DNA of 64,000 nucleotides, from contig JXTC01000003.1 of assembly GCA_002914845.1 (NCBI GenBank), positions 3,872,875 to 3,936,874 on the forward strand, given 5' to 3'. The notes below the pieces were generated by a model. It was not told the origin of the DNA. It ran no database searches and saw only the letters and a list, made by a program, of their open reading frames with translations. Origin of the DNA: Trema orientale (lineage: Eukaryota; Streptophyta; Magnoliopsida; Rosales; Cannabaceae). Each line of letters opens with the position of its first letter. The first letter of the stretch is position 1. Positions 61,199-64,000 of the stretch are shown piece after piece. Made by a program: the position numbers and the translations under genes.

Positions 61199-64000
61199 AC
61201 TTGGTATCAGAGCTTTTCTTGGCGTTCTTTGTCTCTGCCAATGGCGTCTTCAAGCTCAAGCTCCAGCTCTGGGTCTCTGCTCGCGTCCTCTATTCCAGTT
61301 ACAGCTCATGGTCCTCAGCTTCCTTTTTCTGCTACTCTTACTCCTTTGACTCTTCATCTTAATCGAAGTAACTACTCGTATTGGCGTTCTCAAGTGCTTC
61401 CAGCGGTTCGAGCTCATGATCTTGATGCTTTTCTTCTCGGAACCAGACTTCGTCCTCCTCAGTTCGTTGTACAAAATCATGGTGATGGCAATCCAATATA
61501 GGTGGTGAATCCTGATTTTCAATTCTGGATGCGATCTGATCAGTTCTTGATGAGCTGGTTGATGTCTTCCATATCTGAAGGAATGCTCGGTCATGTCGTT
61601 CGATGCCAATCGGCTGCTGAAATCTGGCAAGTTCTGGAGCGTCTCTTCGCTACTCAGTCAAAAGCTCGAGCACTACAGCTTCGTCTTCAACTTCAGTCAG
61701 CCAAGAAAGGAGCATCCTCCATTGATGAGTATATTCTTCGTATGAGGAATATTGCAGATAGCTTGAGTGCTGCAGGTCAGGTTATTACAGATGACGAATT
61801 GATCATCTACATTCTTGGTGGACTCGGTAGTGAATATGAAGTTGTGGTTGTGAATTTGACTTCTCGTTGTGATGATCTTAGTCTCCAGGAAGTTCAATTC
61901 ATGTTACAGAATCAAGAAATGCGATTGGAGCATCTCAATTCCTCTTCCGTGATTCCAGACTTGAATTCTGCTTCTGCTAATGCTGTTTTTCATCAAAACA
62001 AAGGCTCTGGTCGTGGATACAATAACTCAGGGCGTGGCAATGGTGGATATGGCTATCGCAGTCGTGGTACTGGTGGTCGATTTCAAGGTCGTGGTGGTCG
62101 TACCAATTCGAGTAAGCCAATCTGCCAAGTCTGTGGTCGTGCTGGTCACACCGCTCTGCGTTGCTACCATCGCTTCGATATCTCATATCAGCAGTCACCT
62201 CAAAGCATTTCAACTCCAAACTCTGATTCAGTCTCTCATCCATCGGCACATCAGGTTTCTCTGACTAATGCTGAAACACTCAATGATCCTTCGTGGTATA
62301 TGGATAGCGGTGCCACAAATCACGTCACTGCTGATCTAGAAAATCTAAATGTTCGAGCTGATTATAAAGGAAAAGGAAAATTAACAGTTGGTAATGGTTC
62401 TAAACTCCCTATCACACATATTAGTTCCTCTGTTTTACACACACATTCATATCCATCTACACCATTATTTCTTCAAAATATACTTAGAGTTCCTCAAATT
62501 GCTAAAAATCTCTTGAGTATTAGTCAGTTTACTACTGATAATAATGTCACTATTGAGTTTGATTCTTCTTATTGTTTTGTTAAGGACAAGGTTTCGAGGA
62601 AGGTTCTACTTCAGGGTGCTCTTAGAGATGGTCTCTACAAGTTTGATCTTCCCACTCTTTGTTCAAAATCGAGTTCTCAGTTTAGTTCTGTTCATTCTTC
62701 TGCAAATGTCTGTACTGTTGCGTCTGGTTGCACTCAGTCTGCTCCAGCTTGTTTTTCTAGTCATGTTGATCATAATAAACATGTAATAAGTACTAATAAT
62801 GTCAATATTTGGCACCAAAGACTTGGACATCCTGCTGGTCCAATTGTACATAAAGTACTATCTGTTGTACAACCCATTCTGAAATCTACTGATGTCAATT
62901 TTTGCAATGCATGTCAATATGGTAAAATGCATCAATTTTCGTTTCCGTCATCTGAGTTAAAAACTGTCAAACCCTTTGAGTTGGTTCACTCTGATTTGTG
63001 GGGTCCTGCCCCTTGTATTTCATCTGAAGGTTTTACATATTATGTTCACTTTGTTGATGATTTTACTCGATACACTTGGATCTATCCTTTTAAGTCAAAA
63101 TCTGAAGTCAGGTCCATTTTTACTCAGTTCAATGCTTATGTGGAACGTTTCTTTGACACTAAAATCAAAAGTCTACAAACCGATTGGGGAGGGGAATATA
63201 GAACTCTACTTCCTATTCTTACAGATCTTGGAATTGTGTTTAGGCATCCATGTCCTCACACTCATCAACAAAATGGGAAAGCTGAGCGTAAACATAGGCA
63301 TATAGTTGATATGGGATTAACACTCTTAGCTCAGGCTACTTTACCTTTAAAATTTTGGTGGGATGCTTTTTCTTCTGCAGTGTATCTTATTAATAGGTTG
63401 CCTACTCCTTCTTTGCAATTGAAATGTCCATTTGAAGTGTTGTTTCATTCCTCACCTGATTACAATTTTCTTAAGGTTTTTGGTTGTTCTTGTTTTTCCT
63501 TACTTCGGCCTTATCAGTCTCATAAATTTTCTTTTAGGACTTCTAAGTGTTTTTTTCTGGGGTATAGTCCTAGTCACAAAGGGTATAAATGTCTTCACTC
63601 TTCTGGTTGAATCTATATTGCAAGGTCTGTCAATTTTAATGAAACTGAGTTTCCTTACTCTGAGTTGTTTTCTTCTCACCAGTTCTCTTCTTCTTCATCA
63701 TCAATTAATCAGTCCTTTCCTCATCACATTGCTCTACCATATCCTACGTCTATTTGTTCTACAGGTGCTATCTCTATGAGTAACTCTGATATGCCTTCTT
63801 CCTCACCGGGTTCTCCTCAAGACATTATTCCTGAAGTTGTTTCAGAAATTGTACCAAACATTTCTGTTCCTAATCCCTCTCATCCAATGCAAACTCGGTC
63901 GAAAACAGGTTGTTTTAAACCAAAAACTTATCCTGCTGATTTTCAAACTTACTTAACTACACAATCTTCTCATTTCTCTTCTTTAGAACCTGCCACTGTT
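60994..64000 (+). mobile_element. Ty1/copia element, continuing beyond the window
   Basis: A short 5' LTR (60994-61198) is followed by a primer-binding site for initiator Met-tRNA (TGGTATCAGAGC, 61202-61213). The polyprotein region opens near 61229-61241. In order it shows a gag region (about 61330-61950), a CCHC zinc knuckle (CQVCGRAGHTALRC, about 62127-62168), the protease motif WYMDSGATNHVT (about 62300), a gag-pre-integrase domain (IWHQRLGHPAGP, about 62807) and the integrase core from ELVHSDLWGPAP (about 62980) to about 63600. Reverse transcriptase and RNase H lie outside. In the part seen it is a nearly whole copy with about one or two breaks, so it looks much younger than the gypsy element. 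Activity cannot be judged from this part. Confidence 0.92.

Overview
This is nuclear DNA from a flowering plant, most likely a eudicot. It is AT-rich. It carries three host genes with GT-AG introns (one encoding an apparent chloroplast-targeted protein), one decayed host gene, and many plant transposon families. I could not name a species. One undetermined base (N) lies at 52922.

Layout. (1) 1-4456, minus strand: the 5' two thirds of a subtilisin-like serine protease gene of the SBT2 subfamily; the gene runs off the left edge before its catalytic-serine exon. (2) 4457-9150: intergenic DNA with short direct repeats and a 961-bp Harbinger-type element. (3) 9150-22605: a 5'-truncated LINE on the minus strand, split by a complete-ended 10,965-bp CACTA (En/Spm) transposon with 13-bp perfect terminal repeats and an AAA target duplication. 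The CACTA's TNP2 gene is itself split by a 1.4-kb insertion, so the nest is three levels deep. (4) 22606-29653: inverted-repeat (foldback) elements, a second decayed CACTA split by a non-autonomous hAT element, and an 853-bp hAT-like element ending 79 bp before the next start codon. (5) 29733-33799, plus strand: a nine-exon gene for a plastid ribose-5-phosphate isomerase of the divergent RPI4 type. (6) 33800-39891: 3' flank that recurs in diverged form near 53.4-54.6 kb, a likely 2-kb solo LTR, then plain intergenic DNA. (7) 39892-42998, minus strand: a seven-exon gene for a plant CIR1-like nuclear protein (zinc knuckle plus RS-like tail) with a cluster of site II (TGGGCY) promoter motifs. (8) 43328-50290: a foldback copy, a degenerate tandem array, a decayed Ty3/gypsy chromovirus of Reina type, and LTR-like DNA with 34-bp tandem repeats. 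(9) 50300-53001: remains of a MATE transporter gene and a short duplicate of one of its exons. (10) 53350-60993: the diverged RPI4 3'-flank copy, a tRNA-derived SINE with a perfect 15-bp target duplication, a tiny LINE tail with a 16-bp target duplication, and otherwise plain intergenic DNA. (11) 60994-64000: a Ty1/copia element that leaves the window before its reverse transcriptase.

The host genes are unrelated housekeeping-type loci (secreted protease, plastid sugar-phosphate metabolism, RNA-linked nuclear protein) and do not form a pathway. I found no convincing new gene system. The most notable points are the triple nest, the hAT-like element abutting RPI4, the RPI4 active-site divergence, the hidden duplication of the RPI4 3' region, and a foldback family with conserved arms and variable cores.
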